From Candidatus Kapaibacterium sp. (GTDB lineage: Bacteria; Bacteroidota; Ignavibacteria; Kapaibacteriales; Kapaibacteriaceae): a DNA stretch of 61,002 nt. The notes beneath the pieces are model-generated. The model ran no database searches and had not been told where the DNA came from. It saw only the letters and a program-made list of their open reading frames with translations. The stretch lies in the NCBI GenBank assembly GCA_018883125.1, contig VEQR01000007.1, forward strand, positions 1 to 61,002. Reading direction: 5' to 3'. A program made the position numbers and the translations under genes. Shown one piece after another: positions 29,129 to 37,645 of the stretch; within the stretch, counting starts at the first letter, position 1; each line of letters opens with the position of its first letter.

Positions 29129-29540
29129 TCGTTGGCATACAGGTGATCGTTAACGGCACCTGAATGCGATCAGAAATACTTTCCTTCACCGGACACGTGA
29201 TGACTGCCTGTTCGATCAGTGCAAGTTCTTGGTCGGTGAGCGCTAACGGAATATGTATCTGCACCGTCAAGCGTCCGATGCGTCGGATCGGGTCGGCCAC
29301 CATTTCCTTGTGCACGGTTACCGATGTTCCTCGCACATCCCATCCATGCTTGTTTGCCGTTAATCCCACGTAGGTGAGCATGCAGGATCCAAGAGCCGTG
29401 GCCAAGAGGTCGGTCGGAGAAAAGCTCTCGCCCTTTCCATGGTTGTCCACGGGGGCATCTGTGATAAGCCCCGTTCCCGATGGACCATGAACAGCCCGGG
29501 TTCGAAGTTCGCCGTCGTATGTCAAAGAAATCTCGACCAT
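29097..29540 (-). CDS. OsmC-family peroxiredoxin-like protein
   Basis: A 147-aa protein of the OsmC/Ohr family, thiol peroxidases acting on organic hydroperoxides. Two conserved cysteines lie in ALGSCMLT and VITCPVKESI. FSPTDLLATALGSC is the classic first active-site motif. It lies convergent to gatA and its last ten codons overlap the gatA 3' end, so either could lose a few residues to the other. The substrate is inferred. Confidence 0.9.
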   Translation of the reverse strand: MVEISLTYDGELRTRAVHGPSGTGLITDAPVDNHGKGESFSPTDLLATALGSCMLTYVGLTANKHGWDVRGTSVTVHKEMVADPIRRIGRLTVQIHIPLALTDQELALIEQAVITCPVKESISDRIQVPLTITCMPTINLPGARRGS

Positions 29541-29572
29541 GGTTTACAACCTCCCGTGTGATGCATCTTCCG

Positions 29573-29580
29573 TAAATTCG
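29573..29580 (+). promoter_or_regulatory. -7 element TAAATTCG before sucD
   Basis: TAAATTCG fits the TAnnTTCG variant seen for dnaN and porD. It lies 28 bp upstream of the sucD ATG, leaving a short leader. Confidence 0.45.
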
Positions 29581-29608
29581 CGCTCCGTTTTATTCAGGAC
29601 AACAAAGC

Positions 29609-30553
29609 ATGAGCGTTTTAGTTAACAAGAATTCCAAAATCATCGTCCAAGGCATCACTGGCGGCGAGGGTACATTCCACGCGTCCCAGATGCTTGCCTA
29701 CGGCACAAACGTCGTGGGCGGTGTAACGCCCGGTAAGGGTGGCACAATGTACGCCGGAAAGGGTGACGATGCGTTCACCCGTCCAGTGCCGGTGTTCAAC
29801 ACCGTTGCCGAAGCGCGCACGGCCACCGGGTGCGATGTATCGATCATTTTCGTGCCGGCACCAATGGCAGCCGATGCGATTCTTGAATCGATCGCAGCCG
29901 GCATGGACGTAGTGGTGTGTATCACCGAAGGCATTCCGGTGAACGACATGATCCCGGTTCAGGCAGCCCTGCAGCACTCTACCACGCGACTGATCGGACC
30001 AAACTGTCCGGGCATCATCACTCCGGGCGAGTGCAAGATCGGTATCATGCCGGGCTTCATCTTCACGCCGGGTGGCCCCGTCGGCCTTGTGAGCCGCTCC
30101 GGAACACTCACGTACGAAGCCGTTCGCCAACTGTCGGATGTTGGTCTTGGCCAGACAACGTGTATCGGTATCGGAGGCGACCCAATCATTGGTACGCGCT
30201 TTATCGATGCCATTAAGCTCTTCAATGAAGACCCGGAGACAAAGGCCATTGTCATGATAGGCGAGATCGGTGGTAACGCCGAAGAAGAAGCTGCAGAATA
30301 CATCAAGAAGCACGTCACGAAGCCCGTTGTGGGATTCATTGCCGGTCAAACCGCACCTCCTGGACGTCGTATGGGTCACGCCGGCGCCATCATCTCAGGG
30401 GGCAAGGGCACTGCCGCCGATAAAATGGCCACCATGCGCGACTGCGGCATCCACGTCGTTGAATCTCCGGCGTCGATCGGCATCACGATGAAGAATGTGC
30501 TGGATAAGCACGCACCTTCTGCACCAGCAAAGAAGACGGCGAAGAAGAAGTGA
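29609..30553 (+). CDS. sucD: Succinyl-CoA synthetase alpha subunit
   Basis: Part of the TCA-cycle enzyme that converts succinyl-CoA to succinate with NTP formation. Landmarks: [17 protein letters not shown], the CoA-binding [38 protein letters not shown], and the phosphohistidine His257 in [10 protein letters not shown]. The C-terminus carries a basic tail ([10 protein letters not shown]) beyond the usual end. sucC is not adjacent. A 7-bp repeat array begins inside the stop codon. Confidence 0.96.
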   Translation: MSVLVNKNSKIIVQGITGGEGTFHASQMLAYGTNVVGGVTPGKGGTMYAGKGDDAFTRPVPVFNTVAEARTATGCDVSIIFVPAPMAADAILESIAAGMDVVVCITEGIPVNDMIPVQAALQHSTTRLIGPNCPGIITPGECKIGIMPGFIFTPGGPVGLVSRSGTLTYEAVRQLSDVGLGQTTCIGIGGDPIIGTRFIDAIKLFNEDPETKAIVMIGEIGGNAEEEAAEYIKKHVTKPVVGFIAGQTAPPGRRMGHAGAIISGGKGTAADKMATMRDCGIHVVESPASIGITMKNVLDKHAPSAPAKKTAKKK

Positions 30554-30621
30554 CAAGTGACGAGTGACGAGTGACGAGAGACAAGAGACGAGAGACAAGT
30601 GACAAGTGACAAGTGACGAGA
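30552..30621. repeat. Ten-unit degenerate 7-bp array (GACRAGW)
   Basis: Ten consecutive 7-bp units (GACAAGT, GACGAGT, GACGAGA, GACAAGA) start within the TGA stop codon of sucD. The same unit appears at 6421-6447, 30750-30778 and 57142-57176. Confidence 0.93.
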
Positions 30622-30779
30622 GAGTCCCTAATAGCCCCGGGCCTTGGCCCGGGGTACGAGAGACGAGAGAGTCCCTAATAGCCCCGGGCCTTGGCCCGGG
30701 GTACGAGAGACGAGAGAGTCCCTAATAGCCCCGGGCCTTGGCCCGGGGTACGAGTGACGAGTGACGAGTGACAAGTGAT
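30622..30779. repeat. Three-copy 47-bp repeat carrying the 20-bp GC palindrome
   Basis: Three copies of the palindrome CCCCGGGCCTTGGCCCGGGG, with units beginning at 30633, 30680 and 30727 (47-bp period). They are linked by TACGAGAGACGAGAGAG and TCCCTAAT, and followed by more 7-bp GACGAGT units. The palindrome is identical to that at 6181-6418, but the linker differs, so each site has amplified its own unit. Confidence 0.95.
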
Positions 30780-30785
30780 CTTCAA

Positions 30786-30820
30786 CCCAAAACCCAAAAC
30801 CCAAAACCCAAAACCCAAAA
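30786..30820. repeat. Five perfect CCCAAAA heptamers before ndk
   Basis: Five exact tandem CCCAAAA units end 8 bp before the ndk start. The same unit stands immediately upstream of the glycosylasparaginase gene at 1967-1980. Confidence 0.95.
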
Positions 30821-30828
30821 CCTGAGAC

Positions 30829-31251
30829 ATGGAACGCACCCTTTGCATCCTCAAGCCGGACGCAGTCCGCAATCAAAACATTGGCAACATCGTAGCGATG
30901 ATCCAAGCTGCGGGATTCCGCATCCTGGGCATGAAGCTTACGCGCATTTCTCCGGCCGTGGCCGGTGAGTTCTATGCGGTCCACAAAGAGCGCCCGTTCT
31001 ACGGTGAGCTTGTGAACTTCATGTCGAGCGGAGCGATCGTTCCGATTGCCCTGGAGAAGGAGAACGCGGTAGCCGACTGGCGCACGCTGATCGGATCGAC
31101 TGACCCTGCGGAAGCGGCCGAAGGCACCATTCGCAAGGCCTATGCCACGAGCAAGGGAGAGAACGCTGTGCACGGATCAGACAGCGTCGAAAACGGACTT
31201 GCCGAGGTGGCATTCTTCTTCGCAGAGAGCGAACTCATCAATAACGGGTAA
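30829..31251 (+). CDS. ndk: Nucleoside-diphosphate kinase
   Basis: Balances NTP pools by phosphate transfer. The family start [15 protein letters not shown] is clear, and the active-site His115 lies in NAVHGSDS. Length (140 aa) is standard. It starts directly after the heptamer array, with no ribosome-binding site visible in the repeat. A hairpin at 31300-31323 may end its transcript. Confidence 0.96.
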   Translation: MERTLCILKPDAVRNQNIGNIVAMIQAAGFRILGMKLTRISPAVAGEFYAVHKERPFYGELVNFMSSGAIVPIALEKENAVADWRTLIGSTDPAEAAEGTIRKAYATSKGENAVHGSDSVENGLAEVAFFFAESELINNG

Positions 31252-31260
31252 CACCCCACA

Positions 31261-31278
31261 CGCCATCACGTGATGGCG
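31261..31278. promoter_or_regulatory. 18-bp perfect palindrome downstream of ndk
   Basis: CGCCATCACGTGATGGCG reads identically on both strands. It has no T-run, so it is more like a protein-binding site than a terminator. Its position, 9 bp after the ndk stop, gives no clear target. Confidence 0.45.
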
Positions 31279-31299
31279 CGTCATTCCGAAACAAAACGC

Positions 31300-31323
31300 C
31301 GGGGGTGGAGCAATCCGCCCCCG
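31300..31323 (+). terminator. Possible terminator hairpin after ndk
   Basis: CGGGGGTGGA, GCAA loop, TCCGCCCCCG: a 10-bp stem with one G-T wobble, capped by a GNRA tetraloop. Only a weak T-stretch (GTTTATG) follows, so termination is uncertain. Confidence 0.4.
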
Positions 31324-31346
31324 CGCCGTTTATGAATGAATTGCCG

Positions 31347-31354
31347 TAGATTCA
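31347..31354 (+). promoter_or_regulatory. -7-like element TAGATTCA, four bases before an ATG
   Basis: TAGATTCA differs from the dnaN and porD element TAGATTCG by one base and lies four bases before the ATG at 31359. As at 16093, this spacing predicts a leaderless mRNA. Confidence 0.45.
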
Positions 31355-31358
31355 CGCC

Positions 31359-32339
31359 ATGCCAACGCTACCAATGCTGTTCCACGCATCGATTTTTGCG
31401 CTTGCGCTCGTCTGCTGTGCATCCACTGAGGTGTCTGCACAGTCTAAGCCGGCTGCTCAGCCCCCTACATTCAAGGAGTATCGCCTGCAGGCATCATACC
31501 GTGCCGGCGTAGCTCAGGCGTATGAGGTGAGTGAGAAGACTCTCATCGAGCGTATTCACAGCGATTCGTCGCGGCGGACCTATCAGCGAGAAGTTCTGAC
31601 GTATGTGACGGTTCGATGCATTGAAAATCTCGACAACATTTCACGCGTTGTCGTCACGGCGGACTCGATCGTGTATAAGTTCACAACGGGTCCGTCCGTC
31701 ATTACCTACGATTCCCAAAAGGACCTTGCGCCGAAGGCATTTCCCGACCTCAATGGATATCTCGGTGCGTTGAACCGGTCCTTTGAGATCACCTATTCGC
31801 CCTATGGCGAGGTGACGAAGATCACGGGTGAGCAGGTCGACTTCTGGAAGGACTATATCCAGCAGAATGTTGCTGACTTGGATACGCTTGTTTCAACGAT
31901 CTGGCTGCAGTCACTCTCGAACGAAAGTCTCTCGCATCTTGGTGATGTTCAGAAGCGTATAATCCCAGGCACCAAGAAGGCTCTCGATTCCTCATGGAAG
32001 CATGACCTGATGCTTCGCGTAGATGGTGTTGTGTACGAAGGCAGGGCCCGCTCGACATTCAAATCCTATGAAGGGGGCGTTTACACGATCGCTACCCAGG
32101 ACACGCTACCTGCTCGAACAAGCTGGCCATTGCACGTTCTGGAGATCCCGGACCTGGTAACGTGTCTGGACGGTCAGGCCGTTGTGAATTGCACATCCAA
32201 GCTTTCTACGGCAGGCACACTTAACGGACTGGATGCCGAGATCAAGGCGCGGTTCCGCGGCAAGGTCGGCAACGAGGTCTTTACTCAAAGCGTCATATCC
32301 ACGCAGTCGTGGAAGCTCGTCAAGCAGTATCAGTGGTAG
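31359..32339 (+). CDS. Exported protein of unknown function, paralogous to the next gene
   Basis: A 326-aa protein with a Sec signal peptide (FALALVCCASTEVSAQ). I do not recognise a characterised family; the layout resembles DUF6263-type proteins. A stretch ASYRAGVAQAYEVSEKT followed by SSRRTYQREVLTYVTVRCI aligns by eye with the same region of the next gene (LRYRAGDVFRYRVHQET; KSTHCYTRTVRSI). This suggests an old tandem duplication. A -7-like element lies four bases before the ATG. The next gene starts 9 bp after the stop. Confidence 0.75.
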   Translation: MPTLPMLFHASIFALALVCCASTEVSAQSKPAAQPPTFKEYRLQASYRAGVAQAYEVSEKTLIERIHSDSSRRTYQREVLTYVTVRCIENLDNISRVVVTADSIVYKFTTGPSVITYDSQKDLAPKAFPDLNGYLGALNRSFEITYSPYGEVTKITGEQVDFWKDYIQQNVADLDTLVSTIWLQSLSNESLSHLGDVQKRIIPGTKKALDSSWKHDLMLRVDGVVYEGRARSTFKSYEGGVYTIATQDTLPARTSWPLHVLEIPDLVTCLDGQAVVNCTSKLSTAGTLNGLDAEIKARFRGKVGNEVFTQSVISTQSWKLVKQYQW

Positions 32340-32347
32340 GCCCGCGT

Positions 32348-33373
32348 ATGGCCCGGCTCTTGCTCGTTGGCGTTGCGCTGGCGTGGATCAGTGCATGTGC
32401 GCCCCCGGATAAAAAGGCGGTTGCCTCACGGGAAGAACTTTCACTGAAAGACACATCTGGCGCAAAGACGCAGACCCCGGCGGCGGCCGGTATCAAGGGG
32501 CTTGTGCTTCGGTATCGTGCCGGCGATGTATTCCGCTACCGCGTTCACCAGGAAACAAGCGGCGGTCCGGATACAGCCCGAACACGCACAAAGAGTACTC
32601 ACTGTTATACTCGAACGGTGCGGTCCATTCGTTCAGACGGATCCTTTGAGACGGTGATGCGGTTTGACTCTATTAGCGTTTCGGCGGTGGTCAGTAACGG
32701 AAGGACGGGACAGAAACTCGTTGAACAATCCTATCGCTCATCTGACACATCGGCTGACGTGAAGAGTCGTTTCCCGCAGTTTTCGGCACTGATCGGCGAA
32801 GAGGTGCTGGTGTATCTCACGTCTGATGGACGTGTTCAGCAGGTGGGCGATGTTACACCAATCGTAAAGAAGATTACTGCATCTTCGCAGCAGCAGGTGC
32901 CCCCTGCCGCACTGGAGCAGCTCGCATCGCAGATCAAGGCAAGCATCTATGCCTCGTTCTCGCTGCAGGAGTTTGTGCCGTATCCGAAGCAGGAGATCGA
33001 CTCCGCCGGACGCTGGGTGAATGAACAGGTGACACCACTTAGCGACATCTTTTCCCTTACGACAACGGCAACCTATACGATTGAGCGGATCTACGAACTC
33101 AACAACCGACATCTAGGCGTTGTTTCGGCGAATGTTGTTGGGAACGTGCGCGTTGCGCCGCTGCCGAAGGGATCGCCCCTTTCAATAACCGTTTCGTCAT
33201 CATCCATCACCGGCGAATCGAAAGCCCTGATGGATATCGACCGCGGATACACCATCAGCAAGAAGAACCGGATTACCATGAACATGACAGCCCGCGTACG
33301 GATGCCGCAAGGGGGCGAGCAGACGGTGTCCCAAACGCAGGACTCACGATACGAGATCGAACTCCTTCCCTAA
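32348..33373 (+). CDS. Lipoprotein of unknown function, paralogous to the preceding gene
   Basis: A 341-aa lipoprotein: MARLLLVGVALAWISAC ends in an ISAC lipobox. I choose the ATG at 32348; a GTG 39 bp upstream would place extra polar residues before the signal. The fold seems to match the preceding exported protein (shared YRAG start, paired beta-strand pattern, FDSISVSAVV like ADSIVYKF). Only this copy is lipid-anchored. The next gene, a GAF-domain protein, starts 7 bp later, so the three are probably one transcript. Confidence 0.75.
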   Translation: MARLLLVGVALAWISACAPPDKKAVASREELSLKDTSGAKTQTPAAAGIKGLVLRYRAGDVFRYRVHQETSGGPDTARTRTKSTHCYTRTVRSIRSDGSFETVMRFDSISVSAVVSNGRTGQKLVEQSYRSSDTSADVKSRFPQFSALIGEEVLVYLTSDGRVQQVGDVTPIVKKITASSQQQVPPAALEQLASQIKASIYASFSLQEFVPYPKQEIDSAGRWVNEQVTPLSDIFSLTTTATYTIERIYELNNRHLGVVSANVVGNVRVAPLPKGSPLSITVSSSSITGESKALMDIDRGYTISKKNRITMNMTARVRMPQGGEQTVSQTQDSRYEIELLP

Positions 33374-33379
33374 AGTCCT

Positions 33380-35836
33380 ATGGCCAAGAAGAAAGTTGAG
33401 TTACGGAAGGTGTTTCTGCCCAGCGATTCTATCGCCTTTATCGCTATTGGCGTTGGCCTGGTAATAGCCGTGGTTGCTCCGTTCGACAATCTGGCGGTTC
33501 GTCTCATTGGCATCTGCATCGCCATTCTCGGTGGCGTTGCTCTTTTCATGATGGTGTCTCCACGCCTTACGGATCTGCAGATCATCACACCGGTGAGGCC
33601 GTCTTCGACCCCTGACATTACATCGAGAACGATACAGGACGCCAAGAAGCGTACTCAGACATTTGACCCGGATGCCTACCGGGAATCCTTTGGACAGAGC
33701 GAGGATGAAGAACAGCCGTTCTTCGATGAAAACCAAACGGCCTTGTTTGATGACGTCGCCGCTGAACGATCCGGAACAACCAACAACGATGTGCCCATCA
33801 CACCTGTGGAATTGATCTCCGATGCCGACTCAAGCGTCCGCATCGTGGGCACGCGGAAAAGTTCGGGTCCAGCCGTCCCAACACTTGTCAGCGAGGCACG
33901 TCAGGCAGCGCGCCGCGCTCAGCTTCAGGAACTCACGGGGCGGCGCACCGCAGAGCCCCCTGCCGCGTCGGTGCCGTTTACCGGTGATATCACCGAGGAG
34001 ATTCAGCTTTCAGATGATGTGATCATCCGACCAGTGCGTTCTGCCGCATCGTCCACACCGGCCGCCTCAGAGGCTGAGGTTCGGGATCCTCAGCGTCAGG
34101 ATGCCACCGATGCTGGCGGGGTCCTCGCATCGGCTGAAACACCAGCAGCGGGGGAATCTGAACCCGACGTATTGGATCCGATCAAATCGGAACCGACCGT
34201 ATCGGAACACATCAAGGTTGACGACAGCGATCTGCTCGAGGGAGAGTTTGGGGATGCCTACGAAGTACCCGCTGATGTTCAGGAAGCGGCAGCAATTCCC
34301 GCACCTGCGCGAGAGACATCAAGGCGTTCACCATCGGTGTCGCTTTCCACGTTCGTTAATGACAGTAACGAAGAGGATCTTGCATCACAGGAGCCCCGCC
34401 GGGAGTTCGATTACCTGTTGAATCGCGTTCTGATGGTTATCCGCTCGGCCACGAATGCGCGCACGGCAGCATTCCTATGGGTCAACTCCGAACGTCAGGA
34501 GTTGGTGGTAGAGGCGAAGATCACCGAAGCAGAGAGTGAATTCACCTCGCAGCGCAAGCTTCCGATGGGAATTGATGCGCTAAGTCAAATTGCCCGTGAG
34601 GGCAGACCGGAGATCATCACGCAGATTAGTCCGAGCGCCGAGATGGAGCTCCTTCCGTACTATGCCCGTGCGGCTGGGACGGTCTCGTTCATCGGAGTAC
34701 CGGTCTACTATGGTGGCAATGTTGTTGGGATACTCTGTGCTGATTCAAAGATCGAAGATGCGTATTCCGATATCACGGTTGGATTCTTCGGGCAGTTCAC
34801 CAAGCTGATATCGGGCTTGGTGTCCTCCTACACCTCCAAGTACGATCTCATGCTGGCGTCGGCAAAGCTTGAAGCGATCGAGCATCTGCGTCAGGCTCTC
34901 AGCGAAGCACCCGCCTCTGTTCAGAATGCTACGCGGGCGCTTTTTGGAACGCTGATCCAGCACATGGACGTCAGCAGAATAGGTCTTGTGAGTTATGATG
35001 CTGCTGCCGGCGGATGGGCTCTTACCGATGCACGTTCAGCGATGGATGACAACTATCGCTCGCTCGTAGGATCAGGTGTAGATGTGCGCAATACCGATGT
35101 TGGTTCGTGCATCACAACGGCATCAAGTGTGGTGCTCACCAATGAGACAGCTTCAACGCGTGTTGTTGCCAGTGAGCCCCCTCTCGAATATGGACAGTTT
35201 GTAGCCGTGCCGCTGCGGACGTCCAAGGAGTGTTTTGGAGCGGTCTATCTTGAGAACCTCGAGGCTTCGCTCTCGTCGCAGGACGTCGCACTTGCCGAAG
35301 CACTGGCAGAGCATGTTGCATCGCTCTTCGAACAGCTGCACCAAGCGCAGTCGCTGAAGGGGGCTGCTCTACTCGACCATGCAACGGGCGTGTTGAACGG
35401 GAACGGCTTTGAGATGCGGATCCGCGAGGAATTTGCCCGATCGGTTGACTACAACATCCCACTCACGGTGTGTATGCTGCATCTCGATGCATCGCGCGCA
35501 ACACCGGAGCAGCGCATGTATGCACTCTTGCATGTTCTGCGTCTGGTGAAAGACCAGCTTCGTGATTACGACGTTGTGGCGCGCGTTGGTGATGAGCAGA
35601 TCGCTCTTGGATTGATCGGATACAAACTGCAGGAAGCGCAGAACTGGACCGAAACGATGCGCCGCGAAGTTGCCAGTTCACCGGTCGACGTGCAGGGTAA
35701 GCGTCTGTCGTTCACCGCATCGATTGGCATTGCGCAGGCCGAGCCCCGTGATACGTGGGATGACCTTGTGGCTCATGCGCAGGCAGCTCTTGACGTGAGC
35801 ATGCGATCTGGCAATAAGGTTACCGTATTCGCCTGA
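33380..35836 (+). CDS. Membrane protein with acidic linker, two GAF domains and a decayed GGDEF domain
   Basis: An 818-aa signalling-type protein. Two membrane helices (IAFIAIGVGLVIAVVAP; LAVRLIGICIAILGGVALFM) come first, then a long acidic, low-complexity linker (about 75-340). GAF1 follows at about 340-485 and GAF2 at about 510-655. A domain at 668-818 has the diguanylate-cyclase fold (DHATGVLNGNGFEMRIREEF ... LSFTASIGIAQ). The catalytic GGDEF signature is replaced by ARVGDEQIAL, so synthesis of c-di-GMP is unlikely. It may bind nucleotide or act only as a sensor. It follows two exported-protein genes closely. Confidence 0.82.
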   Translation: MAKKKVELRKVFLPSDSIAFIAIGVGLVIAVVAPFDNLAVRLIGICIAILGGVALFMMVSPRLTDLQIITPVRPSSTPDITSRTIQDAKKRTQTFDPDAYRESFGQSEDEEQPFFDENQTALFDDVAAERSGTTNNDVPITPVELISDADSSVRIVGTRKSSGPAVPTLVSEARQAARRAQLQELTGRRTAEPPAASVPFTGDITEEIQLSDDVIIRPVRSAASSTPAASEAEVRDPQRQDATDAGGVLASAETPAAGESEPDVLDPIKSEPTVSEHIKVDDSDLLEGEFGDAYEVPADVQEAAAIPAPARETSRRSPSVSLSTFVNDSNEEDLASQEPRREFDYLLNRVLMVIRSATNARTAAFLWVNSERQELVVEAKITEAESEFTSQRKLPMGIDALSQIAREGRPEIITQISPSAEMELLPYYARAAGTVSFIGVPVYYGGNVVGILCADSKIEDAYSDITVGFFGQFTKLISGLVSSYTSKYDLMLASAKLEAIEHLRQALSEAPASVQNATRALFGTLIQHMDVSRIGLVSYDAAAGGWALTDARSAMDDNYRSLVGSGVDVRNTDVGSCITTASSVVLTNETASTRVVASEPPLEYGQFVAVPLRTSKECFGAVYLENLEASLSSQDVALAEALAEHVASLFEQLHQAQSLKGAALLDHATGVLNGNGFEMRIREEFARSVDYNIPLTVCMLHLDASRATPEQRMYALLHVLRLVKDQLRDYDVVARVGDEQIALGLIGYKLQEAQNWTETMRREVASSPVDVQGKRLSFTASIGIAQAEPRDTWDDLVAHAQAALDVSMRSGNKVTVFA

Positions 35837-35838
35837 CG

Positions 35839-36732
35839 TCAGTCGTTATCAGGACCGGCAGTGCTGAGGCGCACGGTTACCGGACAATGGTCGCTAACGC
35901 CTGCCGACTCCTTGTCGTTGAGGTAGGAGCGCATATCGCTGACCGTTTCGCTGCCGACAACAAAGCGTTCGCGCGCTGTTCCTGAGACCAGAACGTGGTC
36001 TATCGTGTACCAGTTCGGGTTTTTGCATGAGCGCAGTGTTCCGGTGAGGAACGTCAGCTCTTTGCTGGCGATCAGCGGTCCAAGTGTGGCATTATCACGC
36101 CGCCCGGGGAAGTCGTTGAGATCACCAACAATCAGCACGTCTTTTTCGGAACCGGCACGCACCACGGAGTCGGCCCAGGAGCGCAGCATTGCCGCCTGCT
36201 TACCGCGGATGCGGCGAGCTTCATCTCGCAGCTCGTCCGTACTGTCGGCGCGCGATGTACTCTTGAGATGTACTACCATCATCACCCAATCGAAGTCATC
36301 CTTGCGACACGAAAGCACCAGACCCGGTCGTAGCCGGTCCACACCTGCTGTAAGGGGCTTGTAGATGTCTGTCTGGCGCACTGTGAGCCCCTTGCGAAAG
36401 ATCACGCCAACATTCTGCTTGATGCCTACGTCGGCAACAAACCCATCGTGATCCGGCAGGTGGCGAAGAACGCGGTTGAGTGCAGCAGCGTTTTCGATCT
36501 CCTGCACGCCGAGAACATCTGCTCCACATCGATCGATCACGTCGGCAATGCGACGGAAGTCGTCATCCGTCCGCTTCTTCATGTCGTCAACACCGTCGCC
36601 AAGCCACTCAATGTTGAACGTGCCAACTGTTACCTGGTCGGGGTACACAATGCGGGATGTTTGGCATGAGGACAGCGCCAGCAGGCAGGGGGCCAGCAGC
36701 GCTGCAAAACCACGGTTGAACAATCGTCTCAT
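35839..36732 (-). CDS. Endonuclease/exonuclease/phosphatase (EEP) family lipoprotein
   Basis: A 297-aa lipoprotein (LLAPCLLALSSC lipobox) with an EEP fold. Landmarks: TVGTFNIEWLGDG, ADVLGVQEIEN (metal-binding Glu), VVHLKSTSRAD, VLIVGDLNDFPGRRD and the C-terminal SDHCPVTVRL with the catalytic His. It is therefore a metal-dependent phosphodiesterase located outside the cytoplasm, perhaps a nuclease that scavenges nucleic acid. It overlaps the proline dehydrogenase gene by 4 bp and ends 2 bp from the convergent GAF gene. Confidence 0.88.
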   Translation of the reverse strand: MRRLFNRGFAALLAPCLLALSSCQTSRIVYPDQVTVGTFNIEWLGDGVDDMKKRTDDDFRRIADVIDRCGADVLGVQEIENAAALNRVLRHLPDHDGFVADVGIKQNVGVIFRKGLTVRQTDIYKPLTAGVDRLRPGLVLSCRKDDFDWVMMVVHLKSTSRADSTDELRDEARRIRGKQAAMLRSWADSVVRAGSEKDVLIVGDLNDFPGRRDNATLGPLIASKELTFLTGTLRSCKNPNWYTIDHVLVSGTARERFVVGSETVSDMRSYLNDKESAGVSDHCPVTVRLSTAGPDND

Positions 36733-37631
36733 CGGCCTGTCAGAACGGCCTTGGCAACGTATCCGGCCACCTGCGGATTCTCCTTCAGGCGGCGCGTAGA
36801 ATACCCATACCAGTCATCGCCGAACGGCACATAGATGCGCACGCGATGTCCGCTCTTGATGAGCGAGTCGCGGCGATCTTCACGAACGCCCAGCAGCATC
36901 TGAAACTCGACGTTCTCACGAGCCGGACGCGTCTGCTGAACCTGACGTTCGGCATCGGTGATGAGCTGCTCGTCGTGCGTGGCAATGTGCGTGCGTGCCT
37001 CTGATGAGAGAAGCAATCCGAGAAGCTTGCGATAGTTCGCGCGGATGCCGTTGGGATCCTTGATCGCTACGGACGCATCCTCGACGTAGATGCCTTTGCA
37101 GAGTCGAACCGAGGGGGCATAATCAAGCAGCGCCCGAATGTCCGATTCCGAGCGGTGCAGATAGGCTTGGATCACCACGCCAACGTTGTCGAATCCCTCA
37201 CTGCGGAGTCGGCGATAGAACTCCAGCGTGACGTCTGTGTAGGGCGTGTTCTCCATGTCCATGCGGACGAACAGGCCAAACGACTTTGCTCGCTCAACGA
37301 GTGAGCGCAGATTAGCGTAGGCAAAATCCTGATCGATATCCAGGCCGAGAGATGTGAGCTTGACGCTCAGATACGAGTCGAGTCCATTATCGCGGATCGC
37401 ATCGATTACCCTTGCCTGCGAGGCTGTCTCGGAGGTTGCACGCTCACGCGAAGAAACAAACTCGCCCAGCACGTCAATCGTGGAGCAGGCCCCCTTGCGC
37501 ATAAGGTCTTGTGTGACCGTAACTGCGTCCGACAACGCATCGCCGGCTATGTAGCGTTGTGCTACGGCCTTGACGATGCGCTTGGGAATGATGGGCAGAG
37601 TTGCAACGACTAGCGAATTGAAGAGACTCAC
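36729..37631 (-). CDS. Proline dehydrogenase (single-domain PRODH)
   Basis: An FAD enzyme that oxidises proline to pyrroline-5-carboxylate. It shows the PRODH barrel motifs SVKLTSLGLDID, VRMDMENTPYTD, VVIQAYLHRSESD, RLCKGIYVED, HIATHDEQLI, EFQMLLGVRED and RIYVPFGDDWYGYSTRRLKE. Length (300 aa) fits the single-domain enzyme of Gram-positives, Thermus and Bacteroidota; the PutA dehydrogenase half is absent. The partner P5C dehydrogenase is not in the window. It overlaps the downstream EEP gene. Confidence 0.94.
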   Translation of the reverse strand: MSLFNSLVVATLPIIPKRIVKAVAQRYIAGDALSDAVTVTQDLMRKGACSTIDVLGEFVSSRERATSETASQARVIDAIRDNGLDSYLSVKLTSLGLDIDQDFAYANLRSLVERAKSFGLFVRMDMENTPYTDVTLEFYRRLRSEGFDNVGVVIQAYLHRSESDIRALLDYAPSVRLCKGIYVEDASVAIKDPNGIRANYRKLLGLLLSSEARTHIATHDEQLITDAERQVQQTRPARENVEFQMLLGVREDRRDSLIKSGHRVRIYVPFGDDWYGYSTRRLKENPQVAGYVAKAVLTGR

Positions 37632-37645
37632 AACGTGCCCTCGAT

